64,000 nucleotides of DNA from Dendrophyllia cribrosa (GCA_024195265.1 JAJLRJ010000016.1:289887-353886); one strand, 5' to 3'. Counted from the stretch's first letter, positions 37,185 through 46,963 are shown. Numbers and translations are program-made. The notes: generated by a model from the letters alone, not told the origin.

Positions 37185-37952
37185 ATGAAAAAAGCACTTA
37201 TTTTTCACTTTATATTTTTGTTTTTTTTTGCCTGTGGCAGCTTAAAAAATAATGTTAAGAAGAATTCTATAAAACGTTTATCTACAAAAAAAATTATAAA
37301 AGCATTAAAAAAAAATTCTCTTAATGCAAGTACTTTTAGGTTATCGGGCAAGATGGTTTACAAATCAGCTAAAGAGAATCGTAAAATAAATTTAAGTATT
37401 CATATCCAAAAGGACAGAAAAATAGGGATTATTGCATCTTTTTTCGGTTTTACCATTGCTAAAGCACTAATTACTAAAGAAATGGTACATTATTATTTTA
37501 CTATAAATAAAACATACTTTGAGGGAAGTTATGAGATATTTAATAAATTATTAGGTATTCCTATTGGCTTTGAGCAATTGCAAAATTTATTGTTGGGAGA
37601 GACTTTATTTGACGTAAAAGATTTTAAGATAAAGTATCAAATAATTGATAATCAACACAATATAACTTCAAACAAAAAAGTAAATTTATTTTTTTCTGTA
37701 TTTGTAGATGATAAAAATTTTAAAATTAATAAACAAAAATGGGCATTTTCGGAGGAGGATAAGTATTTTCAAATTATTTATTCAAATAGACAAACTATAC
37801 AGCAAAACAATGTGCCGTTCTATATTCAAGCAAAGCTATTCGAAAGAAATCAAAATAGATCTACCATAGAAATTTCTTATAAAAATATAGAACTCAATCA
37901 ACCTTTTCATTTTTTGTATAGCATTCCCAAAGATTATCAAAAAGCAAAATGA
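37185..37952 (+). CDS. DUF4292 lipoprotein
   Basis: 255 residues from ATG 37185, which gives a clean lipoprotein signal (MKKALIFHFIFLFFFACG); a GTG at 37161 adds eight unneeded residues. The body follows the Bacteroidota DUF4292 pattern: KMVYKSAKENRKINLSIHIQKDRKIG, AKALITKEMVHYY, KTYFEGSYEIFNKLLG and FEQLQNLLLGE. The LolA/LolB-like layout suggests an outer-membrane-facing lipid-binding fold, but function is not established. It is followed 38 bp later by the EnvC-like gene, a usual pairing. Confidence 0.83.
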   Translation: MKKALIFHFIFLFFFACGSLKNNVKKNSIKRLSTKKIIKALKKNSLNASTFRLSGKMVYKSAKENRKINLSIHIQKDRKIGIIASFFGFTIAKALITKEMVHYYFTINKTYFEGSYEIFNKLLGIPIGFEQLQNLLLGETLFDVKDFKIKYQIIDNQHNITSNKKVNLFFSVFVDDKNFKINKQKWAFSEEDKYFQIIYSNRQTIQQNNVPFYIQAKLFERNQNRSTIEISYKNIELNQPFHFLYSIPKDYQKAK

Positions 37953-37990
37953 ATTTATAAGGCAATGAATAGTCTAAAATATCTTTTCTT

Positions 37991-39211
37991 ATGAGCACAT
38001 TTTTTAGAAAAATATTTTGTTTTTTACTTGTTTTGAATTGTTTTCAAGTGAGTTTTTCGCAAATAAAGAAACAAAAAAGGTTAGAACAAAAAAGAGAGAC
38101 AATACAAAGGGAAATAGGTAAAATCAATAGGCTTTTATTTTCCGCTCAAAAAAAAGAAAAAAATCTTTTGCAACAGATAGAAAATCTCAATATAAAGATT
38201 AATAAACGTTTGCAATTGATACGTGCTGTGGATGCGGAAATAAAATTTTTAAACAAAAAAATTGCAAAAAATATAGTAGTAAATGATTCTTTGAAAAAGA
38301 ATCTAAAAGGTTTAAAAAAAGAATATGCAAAAATGATTTTTAAATCCTATAAAAATCATATCAAACAAACAAAGTTGTTGTTTTTACTTTCTGCAGATAA
38401 TTTTAATCAAGCTTATAAAAGATTGGGTTACATTAAACAATATGCATCTTTTAGGGAAAAACAGGCTTTGGAGATTCAACAAAAAACGCAAAATATTTTA
38501 CAGATAAACAATAGGTTGCATTTACAGAAAAATAAAAAACGACAACTTATTTCCATTTATAAACAGCAAGAAAATAAAATTACTAATGATAGACTCGAAA
38601 AGAAAAAAACCATTCAAAAGATAAAGGCTAAGGAAAAGAAATACATTACCCAAATCAGACAAAAACAAAGAGAGGAAAGAAAGTTAGATACAGAAATAGA
38701 ACGTTTGATACGCCTTGCTATTTTAGATTCTAAAAAGAAAAATAAAAGCAATAACCTTATGTTTAGACTAACTCCACAGGCTAAAGAGTTAGCGTCAAAA
38801 TTTGAAAAAAACAAAGGAAAACTTCCTTGGCCTGTAAAAGATGCTTTGATTGTAAGACGGTTTGGTAAAATTCCTCACGAGACTTTAAAAGGAATCATCT
38901 TGCAAAGCAATGGTATACAGGTAGCTACAAAATCAAACTCACAAGCCTTTGCTATTTTTGAAGGGCAAGTTTTAGCAGTACAAATTTTTAAAAATGGCAT
39001 TAAAACAGTGATGATACAACATGGAGATTATATTTCTGTTTATGGAAATCTTGAAAAAATCAATGTAAAAAAAGGAGATAGAATTCGTTTAAAAACTAAA
39101 ATAGGAAAGATTTATACTAATAAAATCAATGGTAAAACTATTTTAAAGTTTCAAATATGGAAAAACACTCAAAAACAAAATCCTGAAAAGTGGTTGCTAA
39201 GGCTTAATTAG
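37991..39211 (+). CDS. EnvC-like murein hydrolase activator (degenerate M23)
   Basis: 406 residues. Signal peptide (about 1-24, ending SFSQ), then long coiled coils rich in Lys/Gln (about 25-255), then a LytM/M23-type domain (about 280-404). The M23 metal His/Asp ligands are missing (the position reads GIILQSNGIQV), and the HxH near the end is replaced by LKFQIWKN. It therefore probably does not cut peptidoglycan itself but activates an amidase at division, as EnvC does. It forms a pair with the DUF4292 gene. Confidence 0.85.
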   Translation: MSTFFRKIFCFLLVLNCFQVSFSQIKKQKRLEQKRETIQREIGKINRLLFSAQKKEKNLLQQIENLNIKINKRLQLIRAVDAEIKFLNKKIAKNIVVNDSLKKNLKGLKKEYAKMIFKSYKNHIKQTKLLFLLSADNFNQAYKRLGYIKQYASFREKQALEIQQKTQNILQINNRLHLQKNKKRQLISIYKQQENKITNDRLEKKKTIQKIKAKEKKYITQIRQKQREERKLDTEIERLIRLAILDSKKKNKSNNLMFRLTPQAKELASKFEKNKGKLPWPVKDALIVRRFGKIPHETLKGIILQSNGIQVATKSNSQAFAIFEGQVLAVQIFKNGIKTVMIQHGDYISVYGNLEKINVKKGDRIRLKTKIGKIYTNKINGKTILKFQIWKNTQKQNPEKWLLRLN

Positions 39212-39538
39212 TATTTATCATAATTTGAATTTTCCAACACGTAACCTTAGCTAATAAAGTAATTCTTTTTTGTGCAATATATAAGAAAACTTTTAAATGT
39301 ATCGCAATCTGTTGCAAGAAGCTAAATATTAAAACACCTTTTAAAATATACGTTGAAAATAAACTTAATCTATTTCTAATGTTTTCTGAATTTCAAATTA
39401 TAGCAATGCAAAAAGGTATAATGCAAAAATATTTAACAAAGTTAAGATGATAAGGTTTTTTAATATTTATAATATTTGTTAGTATGATTTGAACAAATCT
39501 ATAAAATATCTATTTTCTTGCCTTCTCAATTACAAAAA
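39212..39538. other. AT-rich spacer between convergent envC-like and glnS genes
   Basis: 327 bp with no supported frame, no clear hairpin terminator and no repeat that I can see. The ends of two convergent genes lie on each side. Confidence 0.6.
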
Positions 39539-41539
39539 TTAGATAATTGTATTTTCATACGCTCTTAATATCGTACTGTTCTTGCTTTTTGAGCATTTTT
39601 CTAAAAATTTTGTAAATAGTTTTTTATCGTAAAAATTACTTTGCAAAAGCAAAAGGATTCTTAAAATTTCTTTGTTAGATTGGGCAGTTTTTGTCGCTTC
39701 TTCAAGCAATTCAAAAGAGATACTTTGGGCCAATATATGAACTTGTTGTTGAATTTCTTTTTTTTCTTCTGGGTTACGGCTTTTTAAAAATTTACCACAA
39801 AGACCACTCACTTTTTCAAAAGATTCATTGCGAGGATTAGTATTTTTTAAATTTGCTTTATTTTGTTTTTTTGTCCAAGTATCTGTTAGCTCTACGGTTT
39901 TATTAAAAATGAGACGCTCTTTTGAACTTTCGATATCTACGCAAAAATATCCTATGCGTTGGAACTGAAATTTATCCTGTGGTTTAGCATGTTTTAAACT
40001 AGACTCCACAAAAGCCTTTTTTATTTTCAGAGAGTCTTTATTAACAAATTTCATAAAATCTTTATTTTTGTGTTTATCGGGTGCCCTGTCTAAAAATAAT
40101 CTATCGTACAAACGAACCTCTGCTACTATATTGTTTTTTGCACAAACCCAATGTAAAGTTCCTTTTATTTTTCTTTGGCTTTCGGGTGTCCCGCTACCGC
40201 TTTTGGAAAGAGGATCATAAGTGCAAAGCACTTGTGTAATAGTTCCTTCTTCATCTTTGATAATCTTATTAGCTTTGATGATATAGGTATGCTTTAAGCG
40301 AACTTCTCCATTAAGTTTTAATCTAAAAAACTTTTTATCAGCCTCTTGTTTAAAATCTTCCCTCTCTATATATATTTCTTTGGAAAAAAGAATCTCTCTT
40401 GTACCGTCATTTTCATTTTCAGGGTTGTTTTGTGCAGTGACCCACTCTATTTTGTTTTCAGGGTAATTGGTAATAATTAGTTTTAAAGGATTTAGTACTG
40501 CCATCACACGCGGTGCAGTTTTGTTTAAATCTTGTTTAATGCAATGTTCCAAAAGAGCTACATCTGTAGTATTATTTCTTTTAGAGATTCCTGCTATCTT
40601 ACTAAAATTAATGATGGAATGCGGTGTATAACCTCTTCTTCTCAAACCTGAAATAGTTGGCATACGTGGATCATCCCAGCCAGATACAATATTTTTTTCT
40701 ACTAGTTGAGAAAGTTTTCTTTTGCTCATCACCGTATAACTCAGATCTCTTCTTGCAAATTCTCTTTGTTTTGGGGTAATCAGATTGTTATTTTCTAAAT
40801 TGGTTATTTGTATTAAATACCAGTTGTACAAATCTCTATGTGGGTTAAATTCTAATGAACAAAAAGAATGTGAGATTTGTTCCAAATAATCTGACTGCCC
40901 ATGTGTCCAGTCATACATTGGATAAATACACCAATCATTACCAGTTCTATGGTGACTCTTTTTGATAATCCTGTACATAATTGGATCTCTCATATGCATA
41001 TTGACGTGACTCATATCAATTTTTGCACGTAGCACACAAGAGTTTTCTTCTAGTCTCCCCTGTTTCATTTGTTCAAACAAAGATAAATTTTCTTCTATAG
41101 AAAGGTTTCTATAAGGGCTATTAATACCCGATTCGGTAGGTGTTCCTTTTTGTTTGGCAATTTGCTCGGGAGTTTGTTTATCTACATAGGCTTTACCCTG
41201 TTTTATAAAAACAATCGCCCAGGTGTATAAAGTTTCAAAATAATCTGAAGCGTAACAAATTTTATCCCATTTAAACCCTAGCCATTTTATATCTTTGATA
41301 ATAGCCTCTACATATTTTGATTCTTCTTTGTTAGGGTTGGTATCATCAAATCTTAAATTTACTGGAGCATTGTACCTTTGCCCCAAACCAAAATTTAAAC
41401 AAATAGAGGCAGCGTGTCCTATGTGTAGGTACCCGTTAGGCTCAGGAGGAAAACGTAAGCGAAGTTTGTTTTTATCAAAACCTTGTTTAAAATCTTCCTC
41501 AATAATTTGTTCGATAAAATTTAGTGACTTTTCTTTCAT
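39539..41539 (-). CDS. glnS: Glutaminyl-tRNA synthetase with C-terminal extension
   Basis: Charges tRNA-Gln directly. 666 residues. Class I motifs: PPEPNGYLHIGH (HIGH) near residue 37 and VMSKRKL (KMSKS). The GlnRS-specific DDTNP, the WCIYPMYDWTHGQSDYLE segment and the C-terminal beta-barrel anticodon-binding domain (ending FCVDIESSKERLIFNKTVELTDTW) are present. The core ends near residue 560, as in E. coli GlnRS (554 residues). About 105 further, mostly helical residues follow. This tail is shorter than the YqeY-like domain fused to some Bacteroidota GlnRS proteins and was not recognised. Confidence 0.94.
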   Translation of the reverse strand: MKEKSLNFIEQIIEEDFKQGFDKNKLRLRFPPEPNGYLHIGHAASICLNFGLGQRYNAPVNLRFDDTNPNKEESKYVEAIIKDIKWLGFKWDKICYASDYFETLYTWAIVFIKQGKAYVDKQTPEQIAKQKGTPTESGINSPYRNLSIEENLSLFEQMKQGRLEENSCVLRAKIDMSHVNMHMRDPIMYRIIKKSHHRTGNDWCIYPMYDWTHGQSDYLEQISHSFCSLEFNPHRDLYNWYLIQITNLENNNLITPKQREFARRDLSYTVMSKRKLSQLVEKNIVSGWDDPRMPTISGLRRRGYTPHSIINFSKIAGISKRNNTTDVALLEHCIKQDLNKTAPRVMAVLNPLKLIITNYPENKIEWVTAQNNPENENDGTREILFSKEIYIEREDFKQEADKKFFRLKLNGEVRLKHTYIIKANKIIKDEEGTITQVLCTYDPLSKSGSGTPESQRKIKGTLHWVCAKNNIVAEVRLYDRLFLDRAPDKHKNKDFMKFVNKDSLKIKKAFVESSLKHAKPQDKFQFQRIGYFCVDIESSKERLIFNKTVELTDTWTKKQNKANLKNTNPRNESFEKVSGLCGKFLKSRNPEEKKEIQQQVHILAQSISFELLEEATKTAQSNKEILRILLLLQSNFYDKKLFTKFLEKCSKSKNSTILRAYENTII

Positions 41540-42097
41540 AGGGTATTAGTTTAGAACCTGGCAAAAATACATATTTCGTGTTAAATGGATTTCCAAATAC
41601 TTAAATTATAAAAAAAACAGAATTGATTTTAAGAGATATTAATAACTACAATAGCATTGAATTGACAAAAAGTTGTAAGTACGAAATTATCAGTTTATGG
41701 AGAGAGTAAGTAAATACAAATGAAAATGATTTTTATATGTTTGAAGATAAAAATAAAAAAGAGAATAGAAATATCAGAAATATAGTGATTATGTTTAGGT
41801 CGACTAATAAAAGTTAGTAAAATATGACAAAAGTAAATATTTATTGATATTAAAAAAAATTAAATTAAAGTATCATTTTAATAGAGTAATAGTTTAGTTA
41901 TTACACCATAATTTCTAATTTAATTATTACAATTGTTTTCACAAATAATTTTAACTCTTTCTTCCTGTTTAGGTTGAGGATTTTTTGATTTAAATTTTAA
42001 GTTAAACAATTATATATTTACCGAAGAAATTTTAAAATTTAACAGTTTTGAAGAGATATAACTTTATTATTTTTGCCTTTTTAATATCTAATAAATT
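41540..42097. other. 558-bp intergenic region between divergent glnS and panB
   Basis: Very AT-rich and without a supported frame. It holds a good promoter for panB (42047-42075). A CAAAAATA element at 41562-41569, TATTTTTG on the minus strand, could be the -7 box of glnS. The rest shows no repeat, tRNA or obvious structure. Confidence 0.6.
42047..42075 (+). promoter_or_regulatory. Bacteroidota-type promoter for panB
   Basis: TTTG (42047-42050), a 17-bp spacer and TATTTTTG (42068-42075) match the TTTG / TAnnTTTG consensus with ideal spacing, ending 22 bp before the panB ATG. The best-formed promoter of this class seen in the window. Confidence 0.65.
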
Positions 42098-42916
42098 ATG
42101 TCAGTAAAACAACAACATTACAAAAGAGTTACAACAAACTCGCTCATTCAAATGAAAAAAAAAGGTGAAAAGATAGCTGTACTTACTGCTTATGATTATA
42201 CGATGGCAAAAATTATAGACAGTGCAGGTATTGATGTAGTGTTGGTTGGAGACTCTGCTTCTAACGTCATGGCTGGACATGAAACCACTGTACCAATTAC
42301 TCTAGATGAAATGATATATCATGCAAAATCTGTTGTAAGAGCTTGTAAAAGGGCTTTGGTAGTAGTGGATTTACCTTTTGGAAGTTATCAATCCGATGCA
42401 AAAAATGCTTTACATTCAGCCATTAGGATTATGAAGGAAGCTGAGGCTCATGCTGTAAAATTAGAAGGAGGTAAAGAAGTTAAAGGCGCTATAAAAAAAA
42501 TCTTAAATGCTGGGATTCCTGTAATGGGGCATTTGGGATTAACACCGCAGTCTATCTATAAATTTGGAACTTATAGTGTCAGAGCGAAGCAGGCGACTGA
42601 AGCAAAAAAATTATTAGAAGATGCTATGTTTTTACAGCAAATAGGTTGTTTCTCTTTGGTGTTAGAAAAAATTCCTGCAAAACTCGCCAAACAAATAGTT
42701 GAAAAATTGGATATTCCTATTATAGGAATTGGAGCAGGCGTTTGTGCTGATGGACAAGTCTTAGTGACTCATGATTTATTGGGAATGAATCAAGATTTTC
42801 ACCCGCGTTTTTTAAGAAGATATTTAAACCTTCATGAGCAAATGACCAATGCCTTTAAACAATATAGCAAAGACATTAAATCTTTAAATTTTCCTAATGA
42901 AAACGAGCAATACTAA
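42098..42916 (+). CDS. panB: 3-methyl-2-oxobutanoate hydroxymethyltransferase
   Basis: First committed step of pantothenate synthesis (ketopantoate from 2-ketoisovalerate and methylene-THF). 272 residues with [58 protein letters not shown] and PIIGIGAG. Length normal. With coaE in the same window it belongs to the CoA route. The last 20 bases overlap the start of the hydroxyacid dehydrogenase gene. Confidence 0.95.
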   Translation: MSVKQQHYKRVTTNSLIQMKKKGEKIAVLTAYDYTMAKIIDSAGIDVVLVGDSASNVMAGHETTVPITLDEMIYHAKSVVRACKRALVVVDLPFGSYQSDAKNALHSAIRIMKEAEAHAVKLEGGKEVKGAIKKILNAGIPVMGHLGLTPQSIYKFGTYSVRAKQATEAKKLLEDAMFLQQIGCFSLVLEKIPAKLAKQIVEKLDIPIIGIGAGVCADGQVLVTHDLLGMNQDFHPRFLRRYLNLHEQMTNAFKQYSKDIKSLNFPNENEQY

Positions 42917-43862
42917 AAAAATTTTGCATTTAGATAGTAGTCATCCTTTTTTAAAAAGAGGCTTACAAAAATTGGGTTTTAAGAATGAAGAGGATTTTAC
43001 CAGTAATAAACAAAGTATTTCAAACAAAATAGCTCCTTTTGAGGGGATTGTTATTCGCAGTCGTTTTTCTATTGATAGATCTTTTCTAGAAAAGGCAAAA
43101 CATTTAAAATTTATTATAAGAGTGGGGGCTGGATTGGAAAATATAGATACTTGTTTTGCAAAGCAAAATAGTATTTATCTAATCAACGCACCAGAAGGCA
43201 ACAGAGATGCAGTGGGTGAACATTGTGTAGGAATGTTACTAACACTTTTGAATAAGATTCATTTTGCTGACAGTGAAATTCGCAAATATCTTTGGCAAAG
43301 AGAACAAAATAGAGGGGTAGAGTTAAAAGGGAAAACCATTGGTTTGATAGGTTATGGAAATATGGGTAAATCTTTTGCTAAAAAACTACAGGGTTTTGAG
43401 GTAGATGTTATATGTTACGATATAGAAAACAATGTAGGTGATAGATATGCTAGACAGATTCCTTTAAAAGAATTACAACAAAAATCAGATATAGTAAGCA
43501 TTCATACTCCTTGTAATGAACTCTCTCAACAAATGGTGAATACACGTTTTATAAACAATTTTTCAAAACCATTTTATTTAATAAATACGGCTAGAGGCAG
43601 CAGTGTTGTCACAAAAGATTTGGTAAAAGCCCTTGAAAATGAAAAAATTCTTGGAGCGTGTTTAGATGTTCTGGAGTATGAAAAAAACTCTTTTGAGAAT
43701 TTTTTTGAAAATCAAAGATTACCTAAAGATTTTGAATATTTATTACATTCTCAAAAAGTATTATTGTCACCCCATATAGCGGGTTGGACAGATGTTTCGC
43801 ATTACAAACTTGCTAAGGTTTGTGTGAAGAAATTGGCAGCATTTTTGTCTATTTTAGATTAA
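42897..43862 (+). CDS. D-isomer 2-hydroxyacid dehydrogenase family protein
   Basis: 321 residues. NAD-binding motif [11 protein letters not shown] (Rossmann), the catalytic Arg in [10 protein letters not shown], an acidic residue in the [11 protein letters not shown] region and the catalytic His in SPHIAGWT. Substrate may be 3-phosphoglycerate or another 2-hydroxyacid. It lacks an ACT domain, so it is the short type. It overlaps panB by 20 bases, so translation is likely coupled. Confidence 0.88.
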   Translation: MKTSNTKKILHLDSSHPFLKRGLQKLGFKNEEDFTSNKQSISNKIAPFEGIVIRSRFSIDRSFLEKAKHLKFIIRVGAGLENIDTCFAKQNSIYLINAPEGNRDAVGEHCVGMLLTLLNKIHFADSEIRKYLWQREQNRGVELKGKTIGLIGYGNMGKSFAKKLQGFEVDVICYDIENNVGDRYARQIPLKELQQKSDIVSIHTPCNELSQQMVNTRFINNFSKPFYLINTARGSSVVTKDLVKALENEKILGACLDVLEYEKNSFENFFENQRLPKDFEYLLHSQKVLLSPHIAGWTDVSHYKLAKVCVKKLAAFLSILD

Positions 43863-43909
43863 AAATTTATCTTTGCCATTAAATTTTTAAATTAATTATT
43901 GTTAGAAAG

Positions 43910-44425
43910 ATGTTTCACAAATATATCAAGATTTTCATTGCTATTTTGATTTTCGTTTGGGCAGGTTTTCAGTTTGCTGAAGAAAACATAATGAATGGTA
44001 TTAGTATTGTTTTTTTAGCAGGAGTTTTTATTTTTCTCTACTATAGAAATGAATTTTTATTATTGGCTTTTTTTCAAATGCGAAAACAAAATATAGAAGG
44101 TACAAAAAAATGGCTTGCAAAGATTAGATCTCCCAAAAAGGCATTGACCAAAGCTCAGCAAGCGTATTATTTTTTTCTACACGGACTTATAACCATGCAA
44201 ACCAGTATGACACAGGCTGAAAAATTCTTTAAAAAAGCATTGTCTACCGGACTTAAAATGAATCATAATATTGCTATGGCAAAACTAAATCTTGCAGGAA
44301 TTGCTATGCATAAAAGAAGAAAAAGAGAAGCTACTACTTTGCTTTTGGAAGCGAAAAAATTAGATAAACACGAGATTCTAAAAAAGCAAATATCATTGAT
44401 GAAACAACAAATGAAACGCATATAG
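43910..44425 (+). CDS. DUF2892-type membrane protein with TPR-like tail
   Basis: 171 residues. Two membrane helices (about 7-25 and 30-52) followed by a helical cytoplasmic tail (about 60-170) with a TPR-like pattern (AQQAYYFFLHGLI, AEKFFKKALSTGL, AKLNLAGIAMHKRRKREATTLL). Family members are annotated DUF2892 in flavobacteria; no function established. It is followed by the tRNA cluster. Confidence 0.75.
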   Translation: MFHKYIKIFIAILIFVWAGFQFAEENIMNGISIVFLAGVFIFLYYRNEFLLLAFFQMRKQNIEGTKKWLAKIRSPKKALTKAQQAYYFFLHGLITMQTSMTQAEKFFKKALSTGLKMNHNIAMAKLNLAGIAMHKRRKREATTLLLEAKKLDKHEILKKQISLMKQQMKRI

Positions 44426-44487
44426 AAAAATAGTTTTAGGGTATAAAATATTTTGTATATTCGCCGATAGATTTGGTAGATTTTTAT

Positions 44488-44559
44488 GCGAGAGTAGCTC
44501 AGGGGTAGAGCATCACCTTGCCAAGGTGAGGGTCGCGGGTTCGAATCCCGTCTTTCGCT
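44488..44559 (+). tRNA. tRNA-Gly (anticodon GCC)
   Basis: Cloverleaf seen directly: acceptor GCGAGAG pairs with CTTTCGC, anticodon stem CACCT/AGGTG with loop TTGCCAA, and T-arm GCGGGTTCGAATCCCGT. No encoded CCA. A TATATTCG box at 44456-44463 lies just upstream and may start the three-tRNA transcript. Confidence 0.96.
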
Positions 44560-44576
44560 CATTTATTAGGATTTAT

Positions 44577-44662
44577 GCTCGGGTGGTGGAATAGGTAGAC
44601 ACGCTGGACTTAAAATCCAGTGGGCAGTAATGTCCGTATGGGTTCAAGTCCCATTCCGAGTA
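44577..44662 (+). tRNA. tRNA-Leu (anticodon UAA)
   Basis: Class II tRNA with a long variable arm. Acceptor GCTCGGG pairs with TCCGAGT (two G-T pairs), anticodon stem CTGGA/TCCAG with loop CTTAAAA, T-arm TGGGTTCAAGTCCCA. Second of three adjacent tRNAs. Confidence 0.95.
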
Positions 44663-44671
44663 CAAAATTAA

Positions 44672-44756
44672 GGAGAAATGGCAGAGTGGTCAAATGCAAT
44701 GGTCTTGAAAACCATCGAGGGTCACACCTCCGGGGGTTCGAATCCCTCTTTCTCCG
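44672..44756 (+). tRNA. tRNA-Ser (anticodon UGA)
   Basis: Class II tRNA. Acceptor GGAGAAA pairs with TTTCTCC, anticodon stem ATGGT/ACCAT with loop CTTGAAA, long variable arm, T-arm GGGGGTTCGAATCCCTC, discriminator G. Accessory, decayed DNA begins just after it. Confidence 0.95.
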
Positions 44757-44790
44757 CTATTTTACAATTTCAAATATTCCGCCATTTATT

Positions 44791-45010
44791 TTTATAATGG
44801 AAATTTTGAAGAAAAATATGAAGGTTATATTAACTCTTTAAAAGAAACCTTATTAATACTAAAAAATAGAATAGAAACAAATGGGTTTAAAAAAGAATTT
44901 TTTGAAAATCTTCTAATTGAGAAAGAAAATAAGCTTAAGATCTTTTGTTAGCATTAACTGAGCTGTCTAATGAAACTTTAAAAAAGATTAACAACAATTA
45001 TTTGTATTAA
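44791..45010 (+). pseudogene. Frame-broken gene remnant downstream of the tRNAs
   Basis: Two overlapping frames read as one protein fragment. The first, starting around FYNGNFEEKYEGYINSLKE and running to ENKLKIFC, stops at 44949-44951. The second begins one base earlier in phase at 44939 and continues as DLLLALTELSNETLKKI, stopping at 45008-45010. No start codon fits the first part. It looks like the leftover of a larger gene with one single-base break. The family is not recognised. Downstream to 45120 is non-coding, with several GGG/AAAGGG tracts unlike the AT-rich surroundings. Confidence 0.5.
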
Positions 45011-45120
45011 GGAATATTTAATTATTTGGGTCAAAGTCTCAAACCCCAAAGAGATTATCGGCATTATCGGGTATCCGCATAACTTTTGCAAAGGGATATA
45101 AAGGGAATAAAAAAAGGGAG

Positions 45121-45759
45121 TTATACGGAATGTGTCCCATTAAAATAAAACGATTTTTTTAAAGAATTAGAATTAGTATCATTTATAATTTTTCTTGCCA
45201 CAGCTACACTTGCCTTATGAGAGAAACCACTCATTGTTGTTGGTTGTTTCCTGTTTAAATTCATCTTTATAATAAAATCTTCTTTTAGTCCTTTTGATTT
45301 TAACTTTAATCCATCTCCAGTGTCTTCTAAATATTCTCTTTTTATCATTAAAGGGTCGGCATAAATAATACCAAATTCACTATTTATAAATAATGTAGCA
45401 GTTTCCCATAATGGAGAGTCATTATCCCCCATTTTATTAGATAGTTTAACATCTTTTATTCCACCTGTGCAAGTTGCCTTTATTGATAGCATTTTGTTTT
45501 TAGGTAAAATAATATCTCCTTTATTAGTTTCATCTCCGTATAAATTGCATTGTATTCCAACTTGCTTTAATAAAGCATAAGTAAAAACCTCTATAGCACC
45601 ACCAACTATAAATCTATTCTCATAAATAGATGTATTATAATCTGCTACTAGTGAATTAAAATATTTTTCAAATTCTGATTTTAAATTTTTATTTATATGG
45701 TCTTTTAAAGTTTTAAAAACATTTCTTTCATAATTAAAATTCATAAGCAATCTTTTCAT
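45121..45759 (-). CDS. Probable type II restriction endonuclease
   Basis: 212 residues, unbroken. A weak PD-(D/E)XK-like pattern is visible: Glu57 in GGAIEVFTYALL, Asp82 in KGDIILP and Lys94 in LSIKATCTGG. The strand-helix spacing resembles restriction enzymes. It overlaps the end of the broken methyltransferase frame on the same strand, which supports a restriction partner. An alternative start is Met6 (45744). If active beside a dead methyltransferase it would threaten the host, so either the methyltransferase is functional, the recognition site is protected elsewhere, or this enzyme is inactive. Family name not recognised. Confidence 0.55.
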   Translation of the reverse strand: MKRLLMNFNYERNVFKTLKDHINKNLKSEFEKYFNSLVADYNTSIYENRFIVGGAIEVFTYALLKQVGIQCNLYGDETNKGDIILPKNKMLSIKATCTGGIKDVKLSNKMGDNDSPLWETATLFINSEFGIIYADPLMIKREYLEDTGDGLKLKSKGLKEDFIIKMNLNRKQPTTMSGFSHKASVAVARKIINDTNSNSLKKSFYFNGTHSV

Positions 45760-46647
45760 ATTTTGGAATTAGATTATATTTTCTTCTTTGGTAAGGTAAA
45801 TTTAATCTTTTATAAGATAATTCAATAATACTCTTTTTCAATATCGTAACCTACAAAATTACGATGATTTTCTAAGCTTTCTATTGCTGTTTGTCCGCTA
45901 CCTAAAAAAGGATCTAATATCTCGTCTTCTTCTTGAGAATAGAGTAATATTAATCTTCTTGCTATCTCTTGAGGAAATGCACATGGATGCTCTATTTGAT
46001 TTGGTGGAACAGGTGCAACATGCCACACGTTATTAGCAATATCTTTAGTAAATAAAGTATCGATTCCTATTGATTTTTTTTTACCTCTTCTTGGCTCTCC
46101 TTCTTTTCTAAAGATTAAAATATATTCTGTCATAATATTCGGGTAATAATATCCTGAATAGGGATTTTGAATATAACTTCCTGCTCTCCTCACTCCTCCT
46201 GTAACTTTATTCCATATAATATCTTGATGAAATTTCCAACCTATTTTAGACATTATCTCTGTAATTTTCATAGGTATAGGGTAATGTTTTCCTTTGTGTA
46301 ATAAAGTTCCAACAACTATACTACAAAAACCACCTTCTACTGTAACCCTTAAAACTTCTTTAAAAACTTTTTTATATTTTCTAAATATTCTTCAAATGTG
46401 TAGCCAAAACTATTATATTTTTTTTGACGGTAATTAATTTCTTTGCCCTTTTTTGCATGTAAATTATAATCAATCGCATTCCAATAAGGAGGAGATGTAA
46501 CGGTTAAACCTATTGAGTTATCTTTTATTTGGGGAATTTTGATGCAAGATTTATTATAAATTCTGTAATTGCAATTATTCAAAACACCCTTTACACTTTT
46601 ATCTTTAATTATTTTTTTCCAATCGTATCAAAAAAAGTATCATTCAT
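45734..46647 (-). pseudogene. DNA methyltransferase (N4-cytosine/N6-adenine, beta-type motif order) with three apparent frame breaks
   Basis: Minus-strand fragments form one methyltransferase of roughly 300 residues. It starts at ATG 46645-46647 behind an AAGGAGTT ribosome site, with SPPYWN (motif IV) in the second fragment and DPFLGSGQTA (SAM-binding motif I) in the third. Frame breaks: a homopolymer A run at 46612-46618 (seven bases where eight keep the frame), another A run at 46368-46373 (six where seven keep it), and one extra T near 45825-45830. After the last, the frame continues through SYKRLNLPYQ to a stop at 45734-45736 inside the endonuclease gene. The Shine-Dalgarno sequence is unusual for this window and hints at foreign origin. 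Confidence 0.72.
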
Positions 46648-46963
46648 TTTATTAACTCCTTATAATTTAATTTTATTAAAAAGGGGCGTTGCGAATTTTA
46701 AATTTCTGTTCTCGCATAAAGCCCGAATGTTGTTCCTCTTACGAAGAGGAGCACTCTCCCACTACAAAGGTAATACTTTTTTTAAAGATCTTTGCTCACA
46801 AAATTTCTAGTTTTATATTTTGCAAATAATCACACCATCAAAACCATTTAAAAGATTTTTTTTATGAAGTTTGCTCTATCTCGCAAAGTGGTCTCCATAA
46901 TCTATAAAAATTGCCACCTATTTTTTGAATTAAATTTTTTTAGAACGTCTTTAATAAAAAAGG
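46648..46963. other. Non-coding patch, partly GC-richer than its surroundings
   Basis: 316 bp between the methyltransferase start and the DUF805 gene. About 46680-46775 is visibly richer in G and C than the rest of the window and contains a short hairpin (cctctt / aagagg around 46735-46750). A plus-strand frame crosses it but has no recognisable protein character. It may be the edge of an imported segment or an unrecognised structured RNA. Confidence 0.4.
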
